Shown here in pieces: positions 11,655-23,659 of a stretch of 64,000 nt of DNA. Every line of letters starts with the position of its first letter. Positions within the stretch are counted from its first letter, which is position 1. The notes under the pieces were generated by a model. The model was not told the origin of the DNA. It searched no databases and saw nothing but the letters and a program-made list of their open reading frames with translations. A program made the translations under genes and the position numbers. Source of the DNA: Alectoria sarmentosa (lineage: Eukaryota; Ascomycota; Lecanoromycetes; Lecanorales; Parmeliaceae); assembly GCA_009733775.1 (NCBI GenBank), contig WOGZ01000066.1, forward strand, positions 1-64,000, written 5' to 3'.

Positions 11655-14600
11655 TTATTTTCTTCTTTAAGTAGCGATAAATCTTATCGCTATAAGTTAA
11701 TATAAGCTTTTTTTGTTATTAATACTATTATTATAATATAATATTATAAAAAACGCTCATTATGCATGCTAAAAAATCAATAAAATAAAATCTTTTTGAT
11801 ACTTTAATAATGTTCTTCTTCGATAACGACGACGACGACGATAATTTATTTTGAAAACTCAGTCGATAACTCGTCGCGAATACGCTATCGTAATATTAAA
11901 AAACTTTTATTTTGAAGACATTTAATAAAGAAATAAACAAATGATGAATAAAAACGCAATTTAATGTTTTAATGATATAACGATCATTTGAAACCTAATA
12001 TCTCAATTATAAAAAATCTTTAAAATAATATAATTTAATTGATTCGAGTGATTTCGAGTCGTAAACGCTAAATTTTATTCGAATATCTTATGTGTTTTAT
12101 TGAAGTATTTATGTCTTTCTCTACTAAAAAATCAAATATACGAAATCGCGCAAACGTTTTAACGACGACAACGAGGTTAACTAACGACATAATATACTTT
12201 CGAACATTATTTAATATAAAAATAATTAATTTCTTTTTATTATAAAACCTTTTTATCGTTTAATAAATAAATGAAAATAATGAAATTATTCGATATGTAA
12301 AAGATAAAGTTATTAACGAAATAATTAAAGCTTTCGAAGAAATGTTTTCAACGTAAATAAGTGTCGATAAATTGAATTTGTGAGACGCAATGCTCTTTGC
12401 GATGAAGAAAAATATCGTTATAAAACGTGTATTAAATTTTATTTCTTTCTTCTTAATAGCGATATTCGCATTATTAAATATCTTTTTAAAAATAAAGAAT
12501 TGCGTTAAAATAATTTTGATAATAATATCGCTTTTAATAAAAAAAAGCTTTTAACATTTATGACTTCGAATATAATTATAAAGTTTATTTTTGAAATCGA
12601 ATATTTTCTCACAATGATTATAAAAGAATTTGCTATATATAATTATTTAATTATAATTTAATAATCGATTAATTAATGAAAATGAAATTGAATAAATAAT
12701 GCATTTATGATATTTAATAAATAATTACGAAATTGTATACGAAGCTTTTGATTAAATAGTTGAGTTTAAAGTCTTTTATAATTATTTATTAAATTTAATT
12801 ATTAATGCTTTTATATATTTAATTAAATTTGCATTTTAATTATTTCGATATTATATATATATTGCATCGCGTAAACATTTTGAAAATAATTATATAATAT
12901 TTATTTCGTGATATTATTCGTTAAATTTTAATAAACATCGAGTATATCGAATAAAGTTTGAATATTTATAAATAAATTCGACTGCGACGAGATTTTTAAG
13001 TTGTGATATAAGTGAAGTATATAATTATAAAATAAAAATAGCGAAACGTTTCTCGTATATAAAACGAGTGATAGTCATGATTAATATAATAAATTAATAA
13101 TTTAATTAAAAAATCGATATGAAGAGTTTATCGATTTAATAAAGCAATATTAAAGAGATTTTTAATAATTTAATATTGTGAAAACGACTTTGAAAGAAAA
13201 AAGATAATAACATTTTATGAAATATAATTTTTTTGTGAAATAAATGTAAAAATAGCGCTTTTCGAAGAGATTTTTGAAATTTCAATATTATAAAAATACG
13301 TTTAAGATGAGAAAGATATTAATTCCTTATTAAAAAATATGCGATTTCGAATAAAGAAAATATAGCGATAGCATTTTCTTTTTTCTAACGTGTTATATCA
13401 AAATATAAATAAAGATTTAATTTAAAAAAACGATAAATTAATGTTGAATATGTTTTTTTAATTTCTAAGTGTTAAGATTTGATATATTTAAATCGTATTA
13501 AAAATTTTGATAAAGATTTTATTGTGAATATCAAAATTATGTTATTTTTTTCGAAGATAACAGCGATGTTATTTTTTAATCGTTTAACTCGTTATAAAAA
13601 ATATAAGTATTTCGTATATCGATCGTTCAAATAAATGTGATTCGATGAAATGTTTAATTGTCTCGTTATCGAGTTGTTGCGAAAAAACGAAGCAGAGAAA
13701 AATATCTTTAAAATGATTTAAAACATTCGTTTTTTATTCGTTCGAGGTGCTATTAAAAATCTAAATATTTTAAATAACGTTTTTTCGAATTTATTATATA
13801 ATAGAATTATTATATATGCTGAGAAAATTAATCAAAATAAAGATATTTTGATGTCTCAATAAAGTCTTTTTCTTCGACGACGATAGCGACATCGACATCG
13901 TATTTGAAACGTTTATTAATAACTTCGTCGCGAGCTTAATATTATATCGTCAAATTACTTTAAAAATGAAAAAGATTGATGTATAAATGAGTAAATAATG
14001 ATCATAAACGTAATTTAATACTTTTAATAATATAATAATCTTTTTGAATTCGATATCGCAATTATAAAAAATTTATGAAATAATACGATTTAATTCGTTC
14101 GGGTGATTTCGAGTCGCGAGCGTTAAATTTTATTTGAATATCACATATCTTGATGTGAGTTTGTTGATAACTTTCTTTACTGAGATGTTAAAATACGAGA
14201 TCGTAAAACGATTTAATCGACGAGAGCGAAATTAACTAACGATATAATATATCTTCGAATATCGTTTATATATATATTAATAAAAGCGTTATATATAATC
14301 GATTTTATATAACGTTGTTATTGAGTAATGAATTTATAAACGATCGTTTTTATAATAACGAATAAACGAATTTGAGACGTATATTTCAAGTAGAAAATTA
14401 ATTCAAATCGTTTAAAAATAATATATTCGAGATTTTATCGAATCGTATATTAGTTAATATCGTGTCTCTTTTATTGTTAATGTTAATATATAATAATTAC
14501 TAAAAATCACGAATTTAAGTCTTCGAAGTTAAATCGTATATTATTTTAACGATATTAAATCTCTTAACGAGATTGAATATTAATAAATTTAATTAATATG

Positions 14601-16281
14601 CGACTTTGTTTTTAACTGCGAAGTAATTTAAGATTTTATTAACGTTGATATTTTTTTAAATCAGGGCGAGAAATAATGACGTATTTATTATAATTTTTAT
14701 ATACAATTTTAAATTTTATTTTAACGTATTGTTTAACGAACACATTCGACTTTCTAATAACTTTTTTCTTTAAATTAAATCGTTGATAAAAATTTACACG
14801 TGTCAAATAATTTTTATGTTATATAAATGTTTAATTTCGTTCGATGCTTATCATTATATATGTCTTTTATAATTATTTAATAATATTATCTTTTAAACAT
14901 TTTATCAATTAACGTTTCGATTTATTTTCAACGATATATTTTATAAATTTTATATAAAACTTAAAAAATAATTGCTTCGCTTTTTACTTAAGTTTTTTAT
15001 AAATATAAGCATTTATTTTTTATAAAAGATATAATAATGTTTTATAAAAATCGCTGAGTTGATTTAAGACGTTTTGAGTAATAATGTAAAAATTTATAAT
15101 AAAATCTCGCCGTTTAAATATTGTGTACTCGCTTGCCTTTTCATTAAATCGCGATATAATATAATTAATTTAAAATGCGTCGATAAGATAATAATTTTTG
15201 TTAAAACGAAGTTTATTTTGAATTTATAATTTTCAATTCTCATATCGAAATTTATCAATATTATTGAAAACAAATAAATTTGATAATTTAAAATTAAATA
15301 TAAATTTAAATAATTATTTATGCATTTTAAAAGATCGTTTTAGCGTTTAAAGATTTCGTAGCGAAGATGAAAGAGAAAATGTAATGTTATCAGATATTTT
15401 TTGATCTTATAACTATTAATTTGTAAGCTAATTCTTCGATTAATTTTTTTAAAATCGTTAATAAAGGTCATCAGCGAATAGAGAGCGCTATATTTATAAT
15501 ATGCGTAATCGTAATAAATTAAAAAGCGAATAGCGAATATATAAGTTTTCGTATATAAAATAAAATTGATCACGATATATAAACGATCGTGATTCAAATA
15601 AGCGACGCTGTGAAGAAACGTATTTCGATATTAATGTAAAATTTTGTTGAGAAAAATTCATAATGTGTTATATAAAAATTTCGATGTTTTCGAATAAAGT
15701 GTCAAGTTTTTAACGTGAATGAATATTATTAAATCGAATTTATAAAACGTTATACTCTTTGCGACGAAGGTAAATGTTAATATAATATGCGTAATGATTA
15801 TAATGTTGAGATTTTGATGAAGGTTTCACGATTTATTGAAAATGTGTTTTCTTGCGAAGGCGATAATAGGCTCGTTTTTTAATCGATCGAATCGTCGTAA
15901 AGAATATGAATGTCTTAAATAATAATTTTTCGATTATATTAAGTTTCGTCGGGTGTTAATGAGGTAACGATGAAGCTAAATATAATTAAGTGTGTTTTAA
16001 TGCGAGCAAATTCAATAAAGCGAAGCGAAGAAAAATTTCTTTAAAATGTGATATAAAACTCGTTTTTTGATGAATTGAGTTATCGTTGAAAATATAAATA
16101 ATGTGATATATGTTTTTTCGAACGATGTAAATTACGATATAGGTATTTTTTGAATGTGAGATGTTTATATAATAGAAAAACTTAGTGTATTCTTTATCAG
16201 ACTCGATTACTTACTTTAAGCAAATAAAAAACCCGTTAATTTTCTTCGTTAAAAGAGATATACGAAGAAGATTTATTATAA

Positions 16282-16462
16282 TGTTAAAATTAATATAAAG
16301 TTTAAGATTATATAAGTGTATATAACGAGAATAATAAGTTTAAAAAAGAAAAATTATGTAAAAGAGAGAAAGATTTATATATAGGTCGTAAAATCACGCT
16401 AAACTCGATGAGCCCGATAGAGTTAAGTAGGCGATAAAGTTAAGTAAAATACGCTCGTAATA
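16282..16462. repeat. Right LTR of the third element
   Basis: This 181-bp partner keeps the canonical TG start and more C/G than the left copy (for example GATGAGCCCGATAG against the AT-converted form). It is therefore the less mutated LTR. Confidence 0.9.
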
Positions 16463-17306
16463 AAAATAACGTTATTTTACTTCGAGCTTAATAAAAGAAA
16501 AATTTATATTAAATTTATAATAATATTAATTTATATTTATATTAATTTATATTTATATTAATTTATATTTATATTAATTTATATTATATTATATTATATT
16601 ATATTATATTTTTAATTATAATTTTTTTTTTTAATTTTTTTAATTATCTTTAATAATAATATATTTTTAAATAATAATTAATTATAAAAATTATAAATGT
16701 TTATAAATATTTAATTAATATAAATATAAAAATATAATATTACAAAAATTTATCTTTATCGTAATATATTTCTAAATTTATTTTTTATATAATTTTTAAT
16801 TTATTTTAAAAACTTTATTATTATTTTATATTTCATGTTTTATATTTTATATATAAAATAAAAAAATAAAAAAACTTTTTATAATAATTTATTTAATATT
16901 TAATATTTAAATTTTGAACTTAAAGTTTAATATAATTAAATTTTCGTTTTTTTATAATAATTTATTTTATTATAATATAAATTTAAAGTTATAAATAATT
17001 TATATTATAATAAAAGTTATTATTATAAATATATTAAATATTATATATTTAATTAAAACTTTTATAAGTTTTATTTAAAAGTAATAATGAATAATAATTT
17101 TTAAAAAGTAAAAAATAATGTAAAAAGCGTTTTTATTTAAAAATTAAAAACTTTTATTATATTAAATTTAATTACATTAATTTAAAATTTTGAAAGTCGT
17201 AAATATATATATTATAAGTCTTTAATAAAAAAATATATATAATTTTTATATAAATTTGATTATTTAAACATTATAATAAACAACGATTTTTGTTATATCT
17301 TTAATA
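16463..17306. repeat. AT-rich low-complexity DNA
   Basis: No gene is visible. It starts with about four copies of a 16-bp unit (TTATATTTATATTAAT) at about 16527-16582, then about six ATATT pentamers. The rest is AT-rich sequence reaching the truncated succinyl-CoA ligase gene. Confidence 0.75.
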
Positions 17307-18420
17307 TTAATATATATTCACCAAGATAGTATTGACCCTCTTGTCGCTCAGTATGAGCTCAAAAGCTTTGACCATGGTCTCCTTTGTCGCTTGCCCTCCG
17401 CCATCAAGAAAATTTGCGCATTTTCCGCCATGATGGGCAATAGCGTCATTCGTTCCCATGGCCAGTCCGGCCCCGTTGACGAGACAGCCGATGATCCCTT
17501 CAAGTTGGATGTACACTGGACCATGGTTTTTGGCTTCCAATTCAACTGTCATCTCTTGACTCCGGTCACGAAGACCGAACATGTGACTCTGGCGTTTTGA
17601 TGCGGCGTTGTCGATGGACACTTTGGAATCGGCGCAGATAAAGCAGCCGGTCTTGGACTCACGGATCAGGGGATGGATCTCTACAAGAGTGGCATCGCGT
17701 TCCTTGAAGAAAGCTAAAAGGCGTTGGAGTAGGGTCGTTAAATTTTCACGATCCGCCTGTAAAGCAAAGCGTTCACATATCAGTGATACGGTCTCTGCGG
17801 TCACACCTTCTGTATACTTCAAGGACACTTTGACTACAGCTTCTGGGTCTTTGGCCGCTAGCTCTTCGATACCAGTGCCACCGCCTTGAGACATGACAAG
17901 TACTGGGCAGGCGTTGGCCCTGTCCGTAGTGATTGCCAGATAATACTCGTGCCGTATATTCAATTGCTCTACGACGTATACCTTGTCGACGGGAAGACCT
18001 TCAGGCGGGGTTTGACTAATAAACAATCGCTGGCCAAGCATCTTGACCGATATGGCTCTGCCTTCATCGACTCTGTTGTCGTTTAGTGGTAGCTTCGCAT
18101 CGATGCAGGTGCCACAGCGCTTGGGGTAGAACAACTAACCATGAGACCATGTGAACGCCACCAATAAAACCATTTCCAAACTTTCCTTTTCCACGCCCTC
18201 CAGTGAGGATTTGGGACTTGATCACACCCCGACCTCCGAAATTATCGATATGATTTGCAACCTCGGTGTCCGTCGTAGCCAGCCGTCCCCGGGGTACGGG
18301 CACCTCGTACTGTGCAAGAAGATGTTGCGCCTGATATTGATGAAGACTCAGGCATCGTCTTTGAGGAAAGAGTATCTTGGTCAGGCATTTAAAGGAGTGT
18401 GGAAAGCTTGGTCGGGCCAT
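17307..18420 (-). pseudogene. Succinyl-CoA ligase beta subunit, 3'-truncated
   Basis: The succinyl-CoA ligase beta subunit joins succinate and CoA with NTP hydrolysis in the mitochondrial TCA cycle. The ATG at 18420 is followed by a basic presequence and then LHQYQAQ, as in the mature start of the family. Family blocks follow in order: TGGRGKGKFG, MSQGGGTGIEE, NGAGLAMGTNDA, HHGGKCANFLDGGG and LSDKRVNTILVNI. The protein stops at VNIY exactly where AT-rich DNA begins, so about 85 C-terminal residues of the ligase domain, starting at the expected NIFGGI, are missing. The best intron (GTTAGT...ACTAAACGACAACAG, around 18143-18077) would create TGA at the junction. The metal-binding VEINPL motif reads VEIHPL. 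Together these point to a dead copy, probably a paralogue of an intact gene elsewhere. Confidence 0.88.
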
Positions 18421-18841
18421 TGCCAAAACGCAAGAGAGGACTATTTATCGGACGGGTCGTCATATACGAGTAAAAAAGAGTACACGGGTTGCAAAGCATG
18501 GCGCGACGTTAGCCAGTCCTCTATTTAGCAGTCGATCTATAGCACTACCAACTTGTTTAATACACCCGGAGGCCCGGACCGCGGTCGCAGCGGGGCCGGA
18601 ACCGGAACGTTCTCCTCATGGCAGCAAGCGTTGATATCGAGGTCATCTTCGGAGAGCATTGCGAGGAACTAGATTACCAAGGTGGTTATTGCTTTGGAAG
18701 GCTGGTAGTAGAGGTGTGGGATTTTGACTAGCGTGATACTGCTTTCACTTCTATTCGGCGTATCAGAGTATCAGTACCCAACCCAGCACAAGCTATTAGC
18801 ACGACAGTGCCGAAGAATTTCTTCTTCTGTTTGTAGCACGT
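18421..18841. other. Intergenic, no gene seen
   Basis: This is the former upstream region of the succinyl-CoA ligase relic and the 3' flank of the dehydratase gene. It has a GC-rich patch at about 18565-18610. No credible ORF. Confidence 0.5.
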
Positions 18842-19825
18842 TCAGTCCACCACATCCCCCAACATGCCCATTTTGACTTTGCCTTTTCCATCGTGTCCCC
18901 AAAGCTTGATCGACGTTGTGCCGGCGTGTTTTTCCAACAGCGCCCTGTAACTCTCCCCAGCATAAAATGGAGCCGTAGCCCGGTAACGAATGGATTCCGG
19001 AATCATGAAGTCGTCTGCCTGCTCATCTCTCCAGAAGTCTAGCATGTTGATTAGGTTCAACGGGCCATGCACAACAATATCCCTATGACCTTCAACCTCT
19101 CTACACCAGGGCCGTGAGTAATGTATCTTATGTGCATTGAATGTAAGCGCCGAAAATCGGAAAAGCGAGACTTCGGTCTGTGAAAAGTCTCGTGACTTTT
19201 GTGAAGTGTCTGGTGAAGGAAGGAGCCCATCGTCATGTCCAATAGACTCGGAGTAATCCTGCGATGGCGGAGGTCCCGAGAGCTGTGCGCGGAATAGCCA
19301 GTCCCTCCCGTCGACTAGAGCCAGACCTTTCGCGTTCTCAAACGTTTTCTCGACGCTGACGACAATCATTTCCTCCCCGGCTCTGGTGACTTTGGGCTCT
19401 GCAGAAACGAGCTTCGTCGTCTCTATTGCCTCGTCACCAATGCGAAGCGAATTTCCCTTTTCCCAGCTCATTCTACCACCAGCCCACATCCGTCGAGTGA
19501 ACGGCTCCGCAGGACTATAGCTAATATCTGTGCCATCTCTACCAAGTTCGCCCGGCAATACGGCTGGCGTGAAGTAGGCGAGGTGGTAGCCAGGTGCAAG
19601 AGGCGTACCATTGAGTGGAACCTCATCCTTGAGAATTTGACCGCCTCGGTAGAGCCGCGGTCTGTTTAGAGTTAAGCTGAGACGTTGGATCTGATTTGGG
19701 TCGAGATTTTGTTTTCTGACAGTGAATGGAGCATATTTTGCAGTCTGGAGGAAGTCGTCAACTAACTCTTTGTTTCCGGCTGAGATGGCCGTTGAGGCCA
19801 GACGACGAAAGGTCGGCAGCAACAT
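18842..19825 (-). CDS. HTD2-type hydroxyacyl-thioester dehydratase, mitochondrial
   Basis: Single-exon gene of 327 residues, ATG at 19825. The N-terminus (MLLPTFRRLAST) looks like a mitochondrial presequence. The C-terminal half contains FRFSALTFNAHKIHYSRPW and then VVHGPL, the hydratase-2 / MaoC hot-dog signature with conserved Asn and His. The N-terminal half has the LAYFTP...LGRDGTD layout of fungal FAS1-like dehydratases. Members act as 3-hydroxyacyl-ACP dehydratases of mitochondrial type II fatty-acid synthesis (yeast Htd2) or as related mesaconyl/3-methylfumaryl-CoA hydratases. The family is clear; the exact substrate is inferred. The length is normal and the motifs are intact. Confidence 0.85.
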   Translation of the reverse strand: MLLPTFRRLASTAISAGNKELVDDFLQTAKYAPFTVRKQNLDPNQIQRLSLTLNRPRLYRGGQILKDEVPLNGTPLAPGYHLAYFTPAVLPGELGRDGTDISYSPAEPFTRRMWAGGRMSWEKGNSLRIGDEAIETTKLVSAEPKVTRAGEEMIVVSVEKTFENAKGLALVDGRDWLFRAQLSGPPPSQDYSESIGHDDGLLPSPDTSQKSRDFSQTEVSLFRFSALTFNAHKIHYSRPWCREVEGHRDIVVHGPLNLINMLDFWRDEQADDFMIPESIRYRATAPFYAGESYRALLEKHAGTTSIKLWGHDGKGKVKMGMLGDVVD

Positions 19826-21204
19826 CGTATTCGAAGTTGACTCGTTATATTCGCATCATGGCCCAAGAGGGACGAGGCCTAAGTCGGATCTCAAAGTTTG
19901 TTCAAGCATAGGTCGTTAGAGAGAGGTGCATTGCGGCTTCCACTCTGCCAAAAGCAACGCAATGCCACGGCAGATCCGTGCCGCGGTGTAACTCCTTCTG
20001 CTCCTGGACCAACGGTTGAAGTGCTGTGATGCACAAACTTTTAGACTTCAGCATAGATAGAAGGGTGTTCCGTAGTCGAACATGAGGCCAGCGTTCTTTT
20101 TGTAGTTTGACCGAACACCACGTCGTCAAAGACTCCCTTGTAAGCAGTCTTGGCTAATACAAAAAGGCAATCCGCAGCCTAGCCTGGTCGTGTGAGACTA
20201 ATGTACAGACGGTAAGTTCATATGTCAATGGATTTGTTATGACAGGCAGGGCATGCTGAAAAGATTCTCAATGCAGATGTTTAGTGTCCTTGCTCGTGCC
20301 AAGCCCACCAGTAGGAAAAGTGGAATTCACGCCAGAAGTGGATCGATCACAGGCGTTTCACGCACCTTTCGGCCCCCCTTTCTTTGGTTTCCGCCTCGGT
20401 GCAATTCATTTTGTTCAATGCCAGGCCCCGTCGTTGGCTGAGTACGTGCAGATAGTGAGGTTCGGGGCGCCGGGATTGGGAAAGTCGCATAGAGTATGCC
20501 AAGCCACTAGAGTAGGGCTTGGCCAATGGAAGCTCTCAGGAATACAATTCTTCATAACTTTATGTATTACAGTATTGCACGTATAAAAAGTAGCCTGTTA
20601 AAAATTGAAACCCACCTATCGACTTATTCGCATAATCACAGTAACAAGACAAAGGCTTCAATTCTCACAAGCGGTAAGAAACACTAAACGGAACATATTT
20701 ATAGAGATCAGGCTAAACTTGTGGGCTCTGTGAGCCGTGCAACTGCCGAGTATTTTGACAGCTTGCCTAGACGCCCCACAACAAACATTTCTACCATCGT
20801 CGGACGTCATGTCCTCCTTCTCTTCAATTATGGTAGAGCGTATCTCAACCGTCAAATCCATCAAAATTCAATTGACCTTGGCATGATGAGACTGTCATTT
20901 GCACCTTCTGCTAATGACTGATAATTCTCCGTGCTTACAGCGGTGACGCTCAGCCTCCCCAGATGCAGCTGCATGACACTGCAGGATGACCGACGGATAT
21001 TGGTTGAGAAATACAGATGCAGGAATACGGCTTCCAATTTCAGCTGACATCAGCTCTACCTAGATTCAAGAGATCATTAACAAAAGCACTGATATCTACG
21101 GGCCATGTCCCACTCTTTCCACTTACTATATCAGGGTTTCAGCTGAATGACTGTCATTGACAATTCTATGTTTTGTCACTGTAGCCAATTTTTTTTTATA
21201 AAAA
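19826..21204. other. Intergenic, about 1.4 kb without a gene
   Basis: Only short unsupported ORFs occur, none with a recognisable motif or intron-joined partner. It should hold the dehydratase promoter at its left edge and the surface-protein promoter at its right edge. Confidence 0.5.
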
Positions 21205-23659
21205 ATGTCTCTTTGCGGAGCCCCATGCGCGTTTTCCTTCACTCTCTCACTGCTGGTATATTCTTTACCAACGAATGGGCTTCTCACAGGTCTTCCGAAA
21301 TCGACTGTTCCTGTGTCTACATCTACTAGCTATTATCCTGTAAACAGCACATCATTTCTTAACGCGAGCGTGACAAACACCATGCTAGCTTCGATTAATG
21401 AAGAAATCAGTGTGGCCGAGTTACACGAAGAGGAATGCCCTAGTCTTGTGGCTGCTATCGCTACCCCGGTCTCAACTGTTATATGTACACCACCACCTTT
21501 TGGGTTACCTCTTCCCTATTGTAAATACTTACACAACATATAATTTCCCAGAGTCCGTTTATCCACCAGCAAGCTGCTGTGGTTCATGCTCAATCCAGGC
21601 TTCTCGGGTTCAGGTCAATTACTGGGCCCCGGAGGCAGATTCGACAGGGACGGCGGCTACAACACAAGCTCCAGAAACACCATACACCTTGGTTTCGGAT
21701 GGCTACACTTTCACCTCCCCCTCGGTATATGTCGTTTTCAAGGATCTATATGCCCAAGGGGACTGCACGTACTACGAGGAGGGCCAGATCGGTAATAACA
21801 TTAGCGATGCTACTATTGCATATGATCCGGAAGCTCTGTCGACTGCTGAATGCGATCAATTCGGAAACAGTGAACTGTTAGGCTACAAAGCTATCAATTA
21901 CTCGAGCTGGTACAACCCTTTGCCTAACAGCGTGGTTGAAACCCAGACAGGTTGTCAGCTTCTGGCTACGGAATTGATAAACCCTGCTGGAACGGATCTC
22001 GTCGCCAGCCCAATGTTCATGATGCCACAAGGTCTCTCGAGCCTCGAGCCCATATGGAGCTCCTACGGCTGTCAGGCAGATGGCCGAGGCCCAGCCTTCG
22101 ACCCCCCTCGCGTTTTGACAAAAACGGGGGCTCTTGCTCCAGAGATTCAGCATCCTACCAGCAAGTCTGCGACAGCTACACCGGCGGCACAATTGTCGCC
22201 TCCAATCGTCACGCCTACCACTGCAAATTATGCACAACCGACGCTTGATGCAAGTACTCCAGACCCAAAGAGCGTAGGCGCGGAGCCTAAGGCAGGAGGA
22301 CCTGTACCACAGACAGCAGTATCTGACCAGCGTACAATACCCACATCCCAGGATGTGGGTCCTCCTGCTGATGACCCTGGAGCCATAGCCATAGGCGCCA
22401 ATCTCCGAACAGAGAAATGCTCGGCAAGTGTAGAAGTTGCAGGTCAGCCCCTCGTCAACTCAGATCCTACAACCCAAGGCCTAGGACCCGGTCCATCACA
22501 AAACATGGGAGAAGGTCTTCCCAACACGCCCCCAAATGCGGTCGCAAGACCAGAACCCACACCGAACCAGGGTTTCACGGTGGGCAACGAGGTTATTACA
22601 GCCAACAGGGCATCGCGATACGTCGTCAATGGCCAAACGATCACGCCCGGAGCTCCTGCCGTAATCATTTCTGGCACACCAATCAGTTTGGGTCCTTCAG
22701 CAATACACGTCGTGATTGGTACTAGCACAATTCCACTTGGAGAGCTAAAATCATCAACTTTACCATCGTTCACCATCGGAAATAAAGTCATTACTGCCGA
22801 CAGTGCTTCTCAATACGTTGTCAATGATCAAACGATCACACCCGGAGCTCCTGCCGTAATCATATCGGGCACAGCAATCAGTCTGGGTCCTTTGGCAAGA
22901 CAGGTCGTTATTGGTACTAGCACAATTCCGCTTGAAGAGCTAGAATCATCAGCTTTACCATCATTCACTATCGGAAACGAAGTCATTACTGCCGACAGTG
23001 CTTCTCAATACGTCGTTGACGGCCAGGCACTGGCACCAGGAGCTCCAGCAATCACTGTGTCCTGTACGCCCATTAGTCTTGCACCATCCGAGGCTTATGT
23101 TGCCGTAGGCAGCACCACTATCCCGCTTCAAAACGGAAACGCCCTGTTTCCACCCACCATCGTAATCAATGGCGAAGTAATCACTGCGAACAGCGCTTCT
23201 GATTTCGTCGTCGGAGGCCAGACTCTCACTCCAGGTGCTCCTGCAGTCACGATACAAGGAATACCAGTGAGCGTGCCTGCCGATGTCCTGCCGTTTATCA
23301 CCGTCGGATCTCATGCATATCCCTACGCATTTAACTCTGCTGGTGATATCATTATAGCCTCCCAGACGGTCGTTCCTGGAGGCGTGCCGATCACGCTATC
23401 TGGAGAGACGATCTCTGAAGCGTCCGATCGCTCGGATCTGGTTTTGGCATCGGGGGGTGTTGTGAAAACTGAAGGATTGGCTCAATTAATCGTTGGTGCT
23501 CTGGGCAAAACGGCAGTATCGACTGGTAATGTGGGGGGTAATACGAGCTTCAACGGTCAGACGTTCACTGGCGGGGCAAGTAAGAAGACTGGGATGGATT
23601 TGTTCGGGTTGGCGGTTACGATAGCGCTCCTGACAGCGTTTGCTCAAGGGACTAGTTGA
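21205..23659 (+). CDS. GPI-anchored cell-surface protein with ~65-residue repeats
   Basis: ATG at 21205 opens a signal peptide (CAFSFTLSLLVYSL). After a Ser/Thr-rich stretch a short intron must be removed. The best fit is 21521-21569 (GTAAAT...ACCAG), which keeps frame. The second exon begins with SCCGSCSI.A..VQVNYW, a Cys-rich block seen in fungal secreted proteins. A Pro/Thr-rich linker follows. From about 22574 there are four to five repeats of about 65 residues, each with the pattern F.(I/V)GN.VITA.SAS.YVV.GQ, then TPGAPAV.ISGT and VVIGTSTIPL. The C-terminus (ASKKTGMDLFGLAVTIALLTAF) has a small omega site plus hydrophobic tail, as for GPI attachment. Probable wall or surface protein; function unknown. 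Confidence 0.8.
22574..23480 (+). repeat. Tandem protein-coding repeats in the GPI protein
   Basis: The units are spaced about 195 bp apart, starting near 22574, 22770, 22965 and 23157, with a more diverged one near 23293. Units 2 and 3 are the most alike at DNA level (shared ATTACTGCCGACAGTGCTTC), which points to recent duplication or gene conversion. Confidence 0.85.

Larger units (their letters stand above)
11474..16462. mobile_element. Third LTR retrotransposon, degraded, superfamily uncertain
   Basis: Two 181-bp LTRs (11474-11654 and 16282-16462) bound the element. They begin T(A/G)TTAAAATTAATATAAAG and end TAACA or TAATA. The flanking duplication is GAAAT (11469-11473) versus AAAAT (16463-16467), differing by one G-to-A. 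Total length is 4989 bp. On the minus strand an AAAGAAGAAAATAA tract directly abuts the 11474-11654 LTR, which would be a good polypurine tract if the element runs on the minus strand. I found no convincing RT or integrase motif, so Copia is suggested only by size. The body appears to hold two diverged copies of one segment. Confidence 0.85.

Noticed and set aside
15340..15597. 85-codon minus-strand ORF in the third LTR element
   Set aside because: Tyr/Ile/Phe-rich; I could not match it to gag or pol, so no gene is called.
1..17306. Regional centromere
   Set aside because: AT-rich RIP-degraded transposons are common in fungal centromeres, but 17 kb of sequence alone cannot distinguish a centromere from an ordinary repeat island. 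CENP-A ChIP would be needed.
20253..20921. Overlapping 60-100 codon ORFs
   Set aside because: No signal peptide, motif or intron partner; chance ORFs in intergenic DNA.
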